From Maribacter luteus (GTDB lineage Bacteria > Bacteroidota > Bacteroidia > Flavobacteriales > Flavobacteriaceae), in contig NZ_WKJH01000002.1 in the NCBI RefSeq assembly GCF_009674825.1, positions 496,001 through 560,000 of the forward strand: a stretch of 64,000 nucleotides of DNA, in the 5' to 3' direction. The notes beneath the pieces were generated by a model. The model had not been told where the DNA came from and made no database searches. It saw nothing but the letters and a program-made list of their open reading frames with translations. Shown here one piece after another: positions 37,207-46,063 of this stretch (the first letter of the stretch is position 1; each line of letters begins with the position of its first letter). The position numbers were made by a program, and so were the translations under genes.

Positions 37207-40137
37207 CTATTTTTTATTTGAGAATACCTTATTCGCTGTCTTCATATCGGCATATCTTGGATCCTGTATATAATCCTGTTTCAACATTTTAATGACTTCG
37301 ATACTCAAAAACCCAAATTCGCTGACGACCTTACCATAAAAACGATATACTCCCCTACCCCTAAAATGGTATTTGGCCGCTACGGGTGGAAACAATACCG
37401 TATCGAACACTTCCCCGTGTTGATCTAACAACGTGGCAAAATGCATACGTTTCCCGTTATGGGTGCTAGTGTTCTTGACCGTGACCAAATAACCGTAAAT
37501 ATCGATATGGTTACCCAAATAGCGTTCCAAATCCTTACTGCCATGGTCGTTCTTTAGTGGTTCTTTCAAGAGTTCAAAGGGGCTGCACAGGCAAAAACCT
37601 AAAAGTTCCAATTGAGTAAAGGCCATCTCAAGATCGGTGGTATGCATCTTGGGAATGCTGAATTTTTGATGTCGCGGGGGAAACAACTTTGGATGCTCTA
37701 CCAACATCCCCTTGGATAGGAACAAATGAGCTTGCCACAACAATTCGTGCTGGTTGACCTGGGTAAACCGAAAGGCATCGATACGGATAAGAATGCTTAC
37801 CTGTTCTATGGAAATGACCACCCGATCCAGGAAATCGGCCAAAGAGGTAAAAGGTCCGTTCGCTGTCCGTTCCTTAAGGATACGATCCATAACCCGACTT
37901 TCCAACTCCTTTAGATACATAAGTCCCAGATACAGCTGTGTGCCGTAAAGACAATTGGCAGGTTGACTTTTATTTACACAAGGAGCATGAATAGTGGCCC
38001 CCAACATACGGGCTTCATGAATATAGCTTTCAGCACGGTAAAATCCGCCTCCGTTATTGAGTACGGCGACCATATATTCCAACGGATAGTATGTTCTTAA
38101 AAAAAGGCTCTGGTAACTTTCCACAGCATAGGAAGCCGAATGCCCCTTGGCAAAGGCATAACCCGCAAAACTGGCAATCTGCCCCCAAATCTCAAAAATA
38201 AGCTTATCATCATAACCCTTTTCCCGACAATTACCAATGAACTTGTCCTTTACTTTTTGAAATTCCTCCCGTGAACGGAATTTACCGCTCATCCCCCTTC
38301 GAAGTACATCGGCCTCACCCAGATCCAAACCTGCGAAACAATTGGCCACTTTGATCACATCTTCCTGATAGACCATAACGCCATTGGTCTCGGGCATAAT
38401 ATCCAACATTACCGGATGTGCTTTCTCTTCGGCCCGCCCCGGATTGCGATGTCGTAATATATACTCCCGCATCATTCCACTTTTGGCCACTCCAGGGCGT
38501 ATAATCGAGCTTGCCGCCACCAGGCCCAAATAACTGTCTACCTGCAATTTTTTGAGCAACATACGCATGGCGGGTGATTCTACGTAAAAACACCCCATAC
38601 ATTGTGCACTCTTTATCATGTTATTGATATTGGGGTCGTTCTTAAAAGCTTTGATATCATGAATATCGAACTTAGCGATTTCCTCGGGGCGACTTGCTTC
38701 CAGGATCTCCATGGTCTCTTTTATTTTTGCCAAACCCCGCTGCCCTAAAATATCGTACTTATACAGTCCGACATCCTCGGCAATGACCATATCGAACATA
38801 ACCGTAGCAAATCCCTTGGGAGGTAAATGGGTCGCGGAAAAATAATGTGCCGGTTTTTCGCTGATCAGGATTCCACTGGCATGAATGCTCAAATAATTGG
38901 GCATGCCCTTGATCAATTCCCCATACTTCAGGACCAAATTCGAAACCTCATCCAACCGTGAAGGTTGATACCGCCCATCGGCCAATAAATCGATTTCGTT
39001 TTTAGGCAGTCCGAACACCTTCCCCAACTCACGCACCACACCACGATGCTTAAAGGTGACGTAGGTTCCCAAAAGCACCACATTCTTGAACGTGTCAAAA
39101 ATATACTGGGTCATTTCCTCCCGGTCACGCCATGAAAAATCGATATCGAAGTCGGGGGGATTCACCCGATAAAGATTGATGAAACGTTCAAAATACAGAT
39201 CCAACTCTATGGGATCCACATCGGTGATCCGTAATAAATAGGCCACGATGCTATTGGCCCCACTACCCCGGCCTACATAGAAAAAACCCTTCTTTTGGGC
39301 ATGGGAAACAATATTCCAATTGATAAGGAAATAAGAAACGAACCCCATTTTCTTAATCAATCCCAACTCTTTCTCCAGCCGATTCAAAATCGTATCGTTC
39401 ATCTCGGGATAGCGATACGGCAACCCTTTTCGACATAGTTCCTCGAGCAATCTTTCATCCTCTTCCTTAGACTGTAGATACGTCTTTTGATTCTGGGGTT
39501 CGCGTCCTTCCGAAAAATCAAAATGTATGCTACAGGAGTTCATCAACTTCTCGGTATTCTCCAAAATAAAGGGATATTCCGAAAAGGCCGCCGCCAGATT
39601 CTGTACGGGAAACATCTTTTCATCCTCATGGGCTTCCTCAGTCTTAGGTAATTTACTCAGCAACGTGTTATTATCAATGGCACGTAAAAGGCGATGTGCA
39701 TTGTAATCACGCTTATTCCTAAAGGTTACAGGTTGTAACACTACCAATTTTGACTTGAGCTCCACCAATTTGGAAAAAGGCAATCGCCGTAGATCGGCAA
39801 TCGAAATACCGATATATTCATCTTCGGAAAAGGTAATCTGGTCATTGAGCAACACCTTCTCAAAGGGATAAATAATATAGGCATTATCAAAATGTGGGGC
39901 AATGGCGGGTAATTTTTCCTCTTTATGCAGGTGCCATGATAAAAAGGCATTCAATTCTTGATAGCCTTCATTATTCTTGGCAATACCCACAAAACAACAA
40001 TCTACCCCATTCCTAAAATCGATGCCCAAAATAGGCCGTATATTAAATTGCTTGGCCTTACGTACGAAATTGAGTCCGGCCGAGGTATTGTTGATATCGG
40101 TCAGGGCCAATTGGGTCACATGGTTGGTTTGGGCCAA
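37207..40137 (-). CDS. dnaE2: Second DNA polymerase III alpha subunit (DnaE2-like, translesion type)
   Basis: A PHP plus C-family polymerase core of at least 976 aa without exonuclease. Visible: ALTDINNTSAGLNFVRKAKQF (PHP), GRGSGANSIVAYLLR, the catalytic acidic motif PDFDIDFSWRD (about 325-335), YQEDVIKVANCFAGLDLGEADVLRRGM, FAGYAFAKGHSASYAV, and a C-terminal OB domain. It is likely the error-prone polymerase that acts with DinB at lesions. The first standard start codon is TTG at 40137, but clear family homology continues in frame to 40206 (YLNCHTYYSLRFGTFSELELLQL), where an ATC codon stands in the position of the expected ATG. The true start is therefore uncertain. It follows dinB on the same strand. 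Confidence 0.88.
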   Translation of the reverse strand: MAQTNHVTQLALTDINNTSAGLNFVRKAKQFNIRPILGIDFRNGVDCCFVGIAKNNEGYQELNAFLSWHLHKEEKLPAIAPHFDNAYIIYPFEKVLLNDQITFSEDEYIGISIADLRRLPFSKLVELKSKLVVLQPVTFRNKRDYNAHRLLRAIDNNTLLSKLPKTEEAHEDEKMFPVQNLAAAFSEYPFILENTEKLMNSCSIHFDFSEGREPQNQKTYLQSKEEDERLLEELCRKGLPYRYPEMNDTILNRLEKELGLIKKMGFVSYFLINWNIVSHAQKKGFFYVGRGSGANSIVAYLLRITDVDPIELDLYFERFINLYRVNPPDFDIDFSWRDREEMTQYIFDTFKNVVLLGTYVTFKHRGVVRELGKVFGLPKNEIDLLADGRYQPSRLDEVSNLVLKYGELIKGMPNYLSIHASGILISEKPAHYFSATHLPPKGFATVMFDMVIAEDVGLYKYDILGQRGLAKIKETMEILEASRPEEIAKFDIHDIKAFKNDPNINNMIKSAQCMGCFYVESPAMRMLLKKLQVDSYLGLVAASSIIRPGVAKSGMMREYILRHRNPGRAEEKAHPVMLDIMPETNGVMVYQEDVIKVANCFAGLDLGEADVLRRGMSGKFRSREEFQKVKDKFIGNCREKGYDDKLIFEIWGQIASFAGYAFAKGHSASYAVESYQSLFLRTYYPLEYMVAVLNNGGGFYRAESYIHEARMLGATIHAPCVNKSQPANCLYGTQLYLGLMYLKELESRVMDRILKERTANGPFTSLADFLDRVVISIEQVSILIRIDAFRFTQVNQHELLWQAHLFLSKGMLVEHPKLFPPRHQKFSIPKMHTTDLEMAFTQLELLGFCLCSPFELLKEPLKNDHGSKDLERYLGNHIDIYGYLVTVKNTSTHNGKRMHFATLLDQHGEVFDTVLFPPVAAKYHFRGRGVYRFYGKVVSEFGFLSIEVIKMLKQDYIQDPRYADMKTANKVFSNKK

Positions 40138-40202
40138 TTGCAGGAGTTCGAGTTCGGAAAAAGTTCCGAAGCGCAGACTGTAATATGTGTGACAATTGAG
40201 AT

Positions 40203-40233
40203 AGATAGACGTTAGATTTTAGATGTTAGACAT
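40203..40233 (-). repeat. Heptamer tandem repeat at the dnaE2 start region
   Basis: Reading the minus strand from 40233: ATG, then TCTAACA, TCTAAAA, TCTAACG and a diverged TCTATCT. The ATG is in frame with dnaE2 but is cut off by a TAA inside the second repeat (40221-40219). The repeats end at the ATC codon where the family start Met would be. Confidence 0.6.
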
Positions 40234-40270
40234 TCGATTTTGGTATTCTTAATCCGTGTTCCGAGCTAAG

Positions 40271-40329
40271 AGATCACTTCGTCACAGGCTCCCCGTGAAG
40301 ACGTCATCGCGAACGCAGTGAAGCGATCT
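40271..40329. repeat. REP-like palindromic element between dinB and dnaE2
   Basis: AGATCACTTC (40271-40280) and GAAGCGATCT (40320-40329) are inverted repeats matching at 9 of 10 bases. The right half reads GTCATCGCGAACGCAGTGAAGCGATCT, closely matching the core of the element at 4277-4316 read on the minus strand (GTCATTACGAACGAAGTGAAGTGATC), so it is a dispersed family. Confidence 0.55.
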
Positions 40330-40421
40330 CAACGATATCGTCCCAAGCAAAGAGATTACCAGAAAAGTCAAACCCTATATAAAGCATTGGAACCTACATC
40401 CCTCAATACTTAATACCACCC

Positions 40422-41636
40422 TTACTGTTTCCGATGTGCCAACACAATCGGTGGTTGCCCATTGAACGGGTTATGCATTCTACCTATGGTCTTTGCCCCC
40501 ATGGCCGAAGCCCTCACCACACTTTTATCCCCATAGCGTTCCCGCATACGATCCATGGCCGCATAAAGGTTCAACGCTTCTTCGGTATCTTCAAAAAGGT
40601 TGATCTGATAATTACCGGACACCAAATGACTGAACCGTATGCCGACCAAGCGCACCAATAACCTTCTGTTGTACAATGTTTTGAACATTTCCAAAATCTT
40701 AGGAATGAGAATATGGTCGGCACTCGTATACGGAATGCGCATTTGCTTGGAATACGTATTAAAATCGGAATAACGGATCTTGACGGCAATACAGGCTGTC
40801 AGTTTTTCTCCCCTACGTAATTGAAAGGCCAGATTCTCGGTCATCGCGATAAGAATGCCCCTCAGTTTTACCACATCAATAGTATCCTTATCAAAAGTAC
40901 GTTCGTTGGAAATGGATTTTCGCTCGCAAAAAGGGATTACGGGTGTATGGTCTACCCCATTGGCACGCTTCCAGATGACCTCCCCGTTCTTTCCCAATAC
41001 GCGTTGCATCAGATCCATCGGCATTTCTTGAACCGTCTTTACTTTCCGTAATCCGAGATTGCGAAGGGTCTGATAGGTCTTATCGCCCACCATGGGTATT
41101 TTTTTTATCGACAGGGGAGCTAAAAAAGGTTTTTCATACCCCAAATCTATTTTCAGTTGATTGTTTGGCTTGGCCTCACCAGTAGCGACTTTGGAGACTA
41201 CTTTATTTGCCGAAAGTCCAAAAGAAATCGGCAACCCCGTTTCTTTACTTATTCTTTGTCGGAGTTCGGAAGCATATTGGTAACAGCCAAAAAAACGGTC
41301 CATTCCAGAGAGGTCTGCATAAAATTCATCAATACTCGACTTCTCGAACAAGGGCACCTGCTCCTTTATGATATCGGTGACCATATCGGAATGTTTACTA
41401 TAGGTACCCGCATTGCCCCTAATGACGACTGCTTCAGGACATAATTCCTTTGCCATTTTCATGGGCATTCCCGAATGCACCCCAAAACCACGAGTCTCAT
41501 AACTACAGGCCGCTACCACTCCGCGATCACTAGTACCACCCACCAATAAGGGCCGATTTTGCAACTCGCTGTTCAAGAGTCGTTCCACGGATACAAAAAA
41601 AGTATCCAAATCTAAATGAAGTATGGTCTTTTGCAT
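40422..41636 (-). CDS. dinB: DNA polymerase IV (Y-family)
   Basis: A 404-aa Y-family polymerase. The catalytic motifs are HLDLDTFFVSVER (Asp8/Asp10 region), ACSYETRGFGVHSGMPM, and SSIDEFYADLSGMD (second acidic pair). The helix-hairpin-helix and little-finger regions follow (KKIPMVGDKTYQTLRNLGLRKVKTVQEM, about 180-205; RLVGIRFSHLV, about 345). It performs translesion synthesis and is not proofreading. Upstream lie a hairpin touching the start codon and two direct repeats that may be a damage-response operator. It is followed by dnaE2 with 215 bp containing a REP-like element; the pairing of dinB with an alpha subunit is known from inducible mutagenesis cassettes. Confidence 0.93.
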   Translation of the reverse strand: MQKTILHLDLDTFFVSVERLLNSELQNRPLLVGGTSDRGVVAACSYETRGFGVHSGMPMKMAKELCPEAVVIRGNAGTYSKHSDMVTDIIKEQVPLFEKSSIDEFYADLSGMDRFFGCYQYASELRQRISKETGLPISFGLSANKVVSKVATGEAKPNNQLKIDLGYEKPFLAPLSIKKIPMVGDKTYQTLRNLGLRKVKTVQEMPMDLMQRVLGKNGEVIWKRANGVDHTPVIPFCERKSISNERTFDKDTIDVVKLRGILIAMTENLAFQLRRGEKLTACIAVKIRYSDFNTYSKQMRIPYTSADHILIPKILEMFKTLYNRRLLVRLVGIRFSHLVSGNYQINLFEDTEEALNLYAAMDRMRERYGDKSVVRASAMGAKTIGRMHNPFNGQPPIVLAHRKQ

Positions 41637-41638
41637 AA

Positions 41639-41662
41639 CTATCCCTCTAAAAAACGGGATAG
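41639..41662 (-). promoter_or_regulatory. Hairpin immediately before the dinB start codon
   Basis: CTATCCC (41639-41645) and GGGATAG (41656-41662) pair over 7 bp around a 10-nt loop, 2 nt from the dinB ATG at 41636. Such a stem would hide the ribosome entry site and could dampen translation. Confidence 0.4.
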
Positions 41663-41667
41663 CTAAA

Positions 41668-41701
41668 TTATGGAATATTTCCTATTTTATGGATTATTTC
41701 C
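41668..41701 (-). promoter_or_regulatory. Candidate operator: direct repeats upstream of dinB
   Basis: TTATGGAATATTTCC (41668-41682) and TTATGGATTATTTCC (41687-41701) match at 14 of 15 bases, with starts 19 bp apart (near two helical turns). Outer arms ATTATGGAA (41667-41675) and TTCCATAAT (41698-41706) also form an inverted repeat. They are 32-65 bp before the dinB ATG, the place for a repressor site. Confidence 0.5.
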
Positions 41702-41834
41702 ATAATAATATTATCAACATTTTTGATATGACCACAAAGAAATCTGGTAAAGATCTAATGAAAAACAGGTGTGGCTCCAAATAATCTGATTAAAGAAAAT
41801 GAAATGGATATGATTTAAATCAACCGGATATAAT

Positions 41835-42782
41835 CTAAAAAGGAAGATTCTTAAGATCTACATTCCCTCCAGAAATAATGATTCCTACTTTTTTATTCTT
41901 GAACAGCTCCTTTTCACGAAGCACTGCGGCAAAAGCCACCGCACTTGAAGGCTCTATAATGATCTTCATACGCTCCCAAACCAATTTCATGGCCGCTATT
42001 ATTTCATCCTCGCCAACACGAACAATACCTTCCACATATTTTTGGATCAGCGGAAAGGTATTATCCCCGAGCTCGGTCTTGAGTCCGTCTGCGATGGTAT
42101 TCGTAGTGTCATTCGATTCTATTTTACCGCTTTTCAAGGAGCGGTAAGCATCATCGACCTCAAAAGGTTCCGCACCGATCACGGTACAATCATCCCCAAA
42201 ATAATGTGCTGCAAGTGCTGTCCCGGCAATGAGTCCGCCACCCCCAACAGGAACGACCACTATATCAAAGTCGGGATGTTCCTGCAATAATTCCATACAG
42301 GCGGTACCTTGCCCTGCGATTACATCCAAATCGTTGGATGGGTGTATAAAAGTGGCCCCTTTTTCATCTTCAATCTTTTTGGCCATTGCCTGTCTGGCTT
42401 GGAGCGTAGGTGCACATTCAATAATATACCCCCCATATTCCTTAACGGCTTCTTTCTTAACCCGAGGTGCCGATGAAGGCATTACAATATAGGCTTTGAC
42501 CCCTAGACTTTTTGCCGCCAATGACAAGGCCTGTGCGAAGTTGCCCGAAGAATGGGTGACCACCCCTTTTCCTTTTTGTTCCTTGGTCAATTGCAGAATG
42601 GCATTCGTAGCTCCCCGCATTTTATATGCCCCCATCCTTTGAAAATTCTCACACTTGAAGAAAACCTCGACCCCAGCGATTTTATTCAATAAATGGGAAG
42701 TGAGTACCGGGGTCCTATGAATGAAAGGGGTGATTCTTTGGTGACATTCTATCAATTGTTTTTTTTGCATCTCACTATTCAC
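41835..42782 (-). CDS. PLP-dependent threonine/serine dehydratase or serine racemase
   Basis: A 315-aa fold-type II PLP enzyme with no regulatory ACT domain. The Schiff-base lysine is Lys54 (FQRMGAYKMRGATNA), the substrate loop is SSGNFAQALS, the phosphate-binding glycine loop is VVPVGGGGLIAG, and the cofactor N1-binding end is IISGGNVDL. The short single-domain form fits a catabolic threonine ammonia-lyase or serine racemase / 3-hydroxyaspartate dehydratase; these cannot be separated from sequence alone. The gene is about 200 bp upstream of dinB on the same strand. Confidence 0.88.
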   Translation of the reverse strand: MNSEMQKKQLIECHQRITPFIHRTPVLTSHLLNKIAGVEVFFKCENFQRMGAYKMRGATNAILQLTKEQKGKGVVTHSSGNFAQALSLAAKSLGVKAYIVMPSSAPRVKKEAVKEYGGYIIECAPTLQARQAMAKKIEDEKGATFIHPSNDLDVIAGQGTACMELLQEHPDFDIVVVPVGGGGLIAGTALAAHYFGDDCTVIGAEPFEVDDAYRSLKSGKIESNDTTNTIADGLKTELGDNTFPLIQKYVEGIVRVGEDEIIAAMKLVWERMKIIIEPSSAVAFAAVLREKELFKNKKVGIIISGGNVDLKNLPF

Positions 42783-42954
42783 TTTAACAAGTATCTGAAA
42801 AAACTACGCTTAAATCTACGAAGAAATCCATGACACCCATAATACACGTATACAAATATGAAGCATACCAAATATTTATGCTGTATCTTCGTGAATATAG
42901 GGATTGGCATAGACTTTGATTCTTGTTAACCGTCAAATCGGATTAGGTTTTTAT

Positions 42955-43902
42955 ATGCGTATTATTTTTTTATTCAGTACTTTTTTGTTGTGTCAATGCA
43001 TACAGGGGCATACCTATGGATTTGATTTGGCACCGACCCACAATGATTTTATAGCTTCTTATAAGGCACTTACCACTTCAAACCTTTCAGAGACCATTGG
43101 GGAGACCCAAGAATTCGATATTCTGAAATCGACCATCAATATTACCTCCCCGAACAGAAATACCATATGGACCATACCCGGGCCGGCAGAACTGGAATGG
43201 AATACGAAGAATATCGATGCGACAAAATCCATCCGTTTTTTCCTTGCAAAGGATGATATGGTAGTACAGGAACTGGGGACTTTTAAAAATACAGGTAAGG
43301 CCGACGGAATCATTTTGGCCAAGAACATTAGCTCTGGGGATAATTATCAAGTTGTGGGCATTGAGATGTTTCCCGATGACAAGTTTCATATCGCAAAAGT
43401 ATCGACACCTTATTTTTCTATCCGGAATAAAGAATCGGATGCTCGCAAAGAACAATATCGTCTTTTGAACGCATCAAAAAACAATACTGGGTCAAAGCCA
43501 GAAACACCTAAGAAACCTGAAGCGCCAAAAACCGATGAAGCTCCCAAGAGAATGGAGTTCGACGGGCGCAATATTACGTACGTGAAGGAATTGACCTTTA
43601 AAAACGAGAAAATTAAAATAAGTGTTTGGGACCATGGCCGCCAAGATGGTGATATTGTTTCCATTTATCTTAATGGGTATACTATAATTTCAAAACACCT
43701 ATTGACCTATTCCAAGAAGCAGATAGAAATCACTTTAGACCCCAATAAGAAAAACGACCTGTTCCTCTATGCCCATAACTTGGGAAAATACGCCCCCAAT
43801 ACCGTTTCTGTCGAGATTACCGACGGAACGACCTCTGAGAACATTATCCTGAATTCCGATCTTAAAAGCTGTGAGGCGGTAATGATCAGCGTAAATAAAT
43901 AG
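42955..43902 (+). CDS. Secreted Kre9/KNH-like two-domain protein
   Basis: I start at ATG 42955 because it opens a signal peptide (MRIIFLFSTFLLCQCIQGHTYG); the upstream in-frame TTG at 42916 adds a polar tail. The protein is 315 aa. Residues about 48-150 resemble the Kre9/KNH Ig-like domain of Ser-Thr-rich proteins (TINITSPNRNTIWTIPGPAELEWNT ... KNISSGDNYQVVGIE). A Lys/Pro/Glu linker follows (KPETPKKPEAPKTDEAPK, about 180-197), and then a C-terminal beta domain (KISVWDHGRQDGDIVSIYLNGYTI). Function unknown; carbohydrate or cell-surface binding is a guess from the Ig-like fold. It converges with the oxidoreductase gene by 13 bp. Confidence 0.8.
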   Translation: MRIIFLFSTFLLCQCIQGHTYGFDLAPTHNDFIASYKALTTSNLSETIGETQEFDILKSTINITSPNRNTIWTIPGPAELEWNTKNIDATKSIRFFLAKDDMVVQELGTFKNTGKADGIILAKNISSGDNYQVVGIEMFPDDKFHIAKVSTPYFSIRNKESDARKEQYRLLNASKNNTGSKPETPKKPEAPKTDEAPKRMEFDGRNITYVKELTFKNEKIKISVWDHGRQDGDIVSIYLNGYTIISKHLLTYSKKQIEITLDPNKKNDLFLYAHNLGKYAPNTVSVEITDGTTSENIILNSDLKSCEAVMISVNK

Positions 43903-43915
43903 TTTTCAGAAATTT

Positions 43916-45022
43916 TTATAAATCAACTTTTCCCCCTGTTTTAACGGCCTTATAAATAGCGTCGATAATTTTCATATCCCTTAATCCTTCCTCCCCATCA
44001 ACAGGGACCAAGGGCTGAACATCTTCAAAAATGAGTTGGGCCATACCATCCATCTGCAACGTTTGATGTGTAATATGGGGCTGAAGTAGTTCCCCTTTAT
44101 GTGTTCGTCCTTTGATAGGACCATACCCCGTGGAGGGTCTCATTTCTACCCAACCTTTTTCTCCGGTCATATAAAAACGATCCAAATGGTTCATGGCATA
44201 GGTTGAAAGACAAGATGCCACCGCACCGCTGGGGAAGCCCATTTGAAATGTTATGGTCTCATCAATACCTTCCTTGAACTTTACCGGATCGGTTTTGGTT
44301 TCTTGGGCGGTTATCCAAATAGGCTCCTCACCCAACATATATCGCGCGCCATTGATTGAATAGATACCAATATCCATCATGGCACCGCCACCTGATAATT
44401 CTTTATCCAATCGCCATTGGTTCGGATTACCCATTACGAATCCCGATTGTCCTTGAAAAAATTTAGGTTGCCCAAATTCACCCGCTTGGCGCATTCGAAT
44501 AACCTCAACTGTTTTAGGTTCAAAATGCATTCGGTAACCCACCAATAGTTTCACCTTGGCGTCTTTACACGCATTGACCATCCGCTCTGCTTCTTCAGCA
44601 TTGATCGCCATGGGTTTTTCACAGATTACATGCTTGCCTGCCTTGGCAACCCGAATGGCCTGCTCGCAATGAAGTGCATTGGGAGTTATAATATAAACCG
44701 CGTCGATATCGGGATTATCCTTTATGGCGTCAAAATCATCATAGTTATAGCAGTTTTTTTGTGGAATGTCATATGTAGCTTGCCATTTAAGGATTTTTGA
44801 AGGCGTACCACTGATCACCCCCACCAATTTTGCCCGCTTACAATCTACCATTGCCTTTGCCACCCTGGTCCCATAGCTACCCAAACCCATGATCGCGACC
44901 CTTAACATGGGACCGTCATAAGGTTGTTCGCAGGCAGCAAAAAGACTGGTTGGACTATATAAAATCGGTAAGCTTAGCGCGGTAAGCGACATTTTTCCGA
45001 GAAAATCCCTTCGTGTTCCCAT
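43916..45022 (-). CDS. Tat-exported Gfo/Idh/MocA-family oxidoreductase
   Basis: A 368-aa protein with a twin-arginine signal (TRRDFLGK then a hydrophobic run to LFAAC). The Rossmann domain starts at about residue 40 (LRVAIMGLGSYGTRVAKAM) and includes the family EKP motif (HVICEKPMAINAEEAERMV, about 132-150). The C-terminal domain carries GGGAMMDIGIYSINGARYMLG, where Asp and His/Tyr positions of the family would bind substrate. It probably acts on a sugar or sugar alcohol in the periplasm with tightly bound NADP. Divergent from the next gene by 126 bp. Confidence 0.9.
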   Translation of the reverse strand: MGTRRDFLGKMSLTALSLPILYSPTSLFAACEQPYDGPMLRVAIMGLGSYGTRVAKAMVDCKRAKLVGVISGTPSKILKWQATYDIPQKNCYNYDDFDAIKDNPDIDAVYIITPNALHCEQAIRVAKAGKHVICEKPMAINAEEAERMVNACKDAKVKLLVGYRMHFEPKTVEVIRMRQAGEFGQPKFFQGQSGFVMGNPNQWRLDKELSGGGAMMDIGIYSINGARYMLGEEPIWITAQETKTDPVKFKEGIDETITFQMGFPSGAVASCLSTYAMNHLDRFYMTGEKGWVEMRPSTGYGPIKGRTHKGELLQPHITHQTLQMDGMAQLIFEDVQPLVPVDGEEGLRDMKIIDAIYKAVKTGGKVDL

Positions 45023-45148
45023 TCTGAATTTGATTTGTATTAAAATTACGCTTTAATACCGAAAGCCAAAAACGAGAACCGAAGCATTATAAAAAATACT
45101 TCAAGTTTTTGTATCTTTCAATCAAACAGGCATTTAAACCATCGGGAT

Positions 45149-46033
45149 ATGAAAAAATTAAAAAAAGAGGATATTAAACAAGAAGTGTTCGACCTCTATG
45201 ACGATTACGCCCATAATAGGGTAAGTAGAAGACTGTTCCTTGATAAATTATCGACCTATGCAGTTGGTGGGCTCACCCTTCCATCTTTATTAAGTTTCAT
45301 TTCCCCCGATTATGTCAAAAAAATACAGATCAAGCAAGATGACCCCCGATTAAAATCGGAGTACATCCATTACGATTCCCCTAATGGAGGGGGATCCATA
45401 AAAGGATTACTTTCAAAACCTTCGGATGCCACGGGAAAACTTCCGGGCATTGTCGTGGTACATGAAAATCGAGGATTGAATCCGCATATCGAGGATGTTG
45501 GTCGGCGTGCGGCCTTGGCCGGATTCATATCCTTGGCACCTGATGCCCTTACGCCCTTGGGCGGATACCCCGGGAACGATGACGACGGACGTGAATTGCA
45601 ACGTAAACGTGATCGGGACGAAATGCTGACCGACTTTATAAATGCCTTCCTCTATTTGAAAAACCATCCTGACTGCAATGGCCATGTTGGTGTCGTGGGA
45701 TTTTGTTTTGGAGGATGGATATCGAATATGATGGCCGTTGAGGTTGCTGATCTAGAGGCTGCCGTTCCTTTTTATGGGGGACAACCTACCGAGGATATTG
45801 ATAAAATAAACGCTCCCCTCCTATTGCATTTTGGTGCATTGGACAAACGGGTGAACGCGGGGTGGCCCGCCTATGAGGCTGCGTTGAAAGCACACGGCAA
45901 AAGGTACGAAGCCTATATCTATGAAAAGGCCAATCACGGGTTTCACAACGACACTACCCCAAGATATGATAGGGAAGCTGCAGAATTGGCATGGGATAGG
46001 ACCATTGCCTTTTTCAAAAAAGAACTGCTGTAA
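45149..46033 (+). CDS. Dienelactone-hydrolase-family alpha/beta hydrolase, probably Tat-exported
   Basis: A 294-aa protein with a Tat-like segment near residues 26-50 ([22 protein letters not shown]). The hydrolase core (about 75-292) has the DLH pattern: [25 protein letters not shown], nucleophile Cys186 in VVGFCFGGW, Asp in [11 protein letters not shown], and His in NHGFHND. The natural substrate is unknown; many relatives act on small esters or lactones rather than on dienelactone. It converges on the histidine kinase gene with 30 bp between stops. Confidence 0.88.
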   Translation: MKKLKKEDIKQEVFDLYDDYAHNRVSRRLFLDKLSTYAVGGLTLPSLLSFISPDYVKKIQIKQDDPRLKSEYIHYDSPNGGGSIKGLLSKPSDATGKLPGIVVVHENRGLNPHIEDVGRRAALAGFISLAPDALTPLGGYPGNDDDGRELQRKRDRDEMLTDFINAFLYLKNHPDCNGHVGVVGFCFGGWISNMMAVEVADLEAAVPFYGGQPTEDIDKINAPLLLHFGALDKRVNAGWPAYEAALKAHGKRYEAYIYEKANHGFHNDTTPRYDREAAELAWDRTIAFFKKELL

Positions 46034-46063
46034 CGGCTGTACTTAAATAAACCTCGGATAACA

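Noticed and set aside
40203-40233. CRISPR-like array
   Set aside because: The units are 7 bp with no spacers; this is a short tandem repeat.
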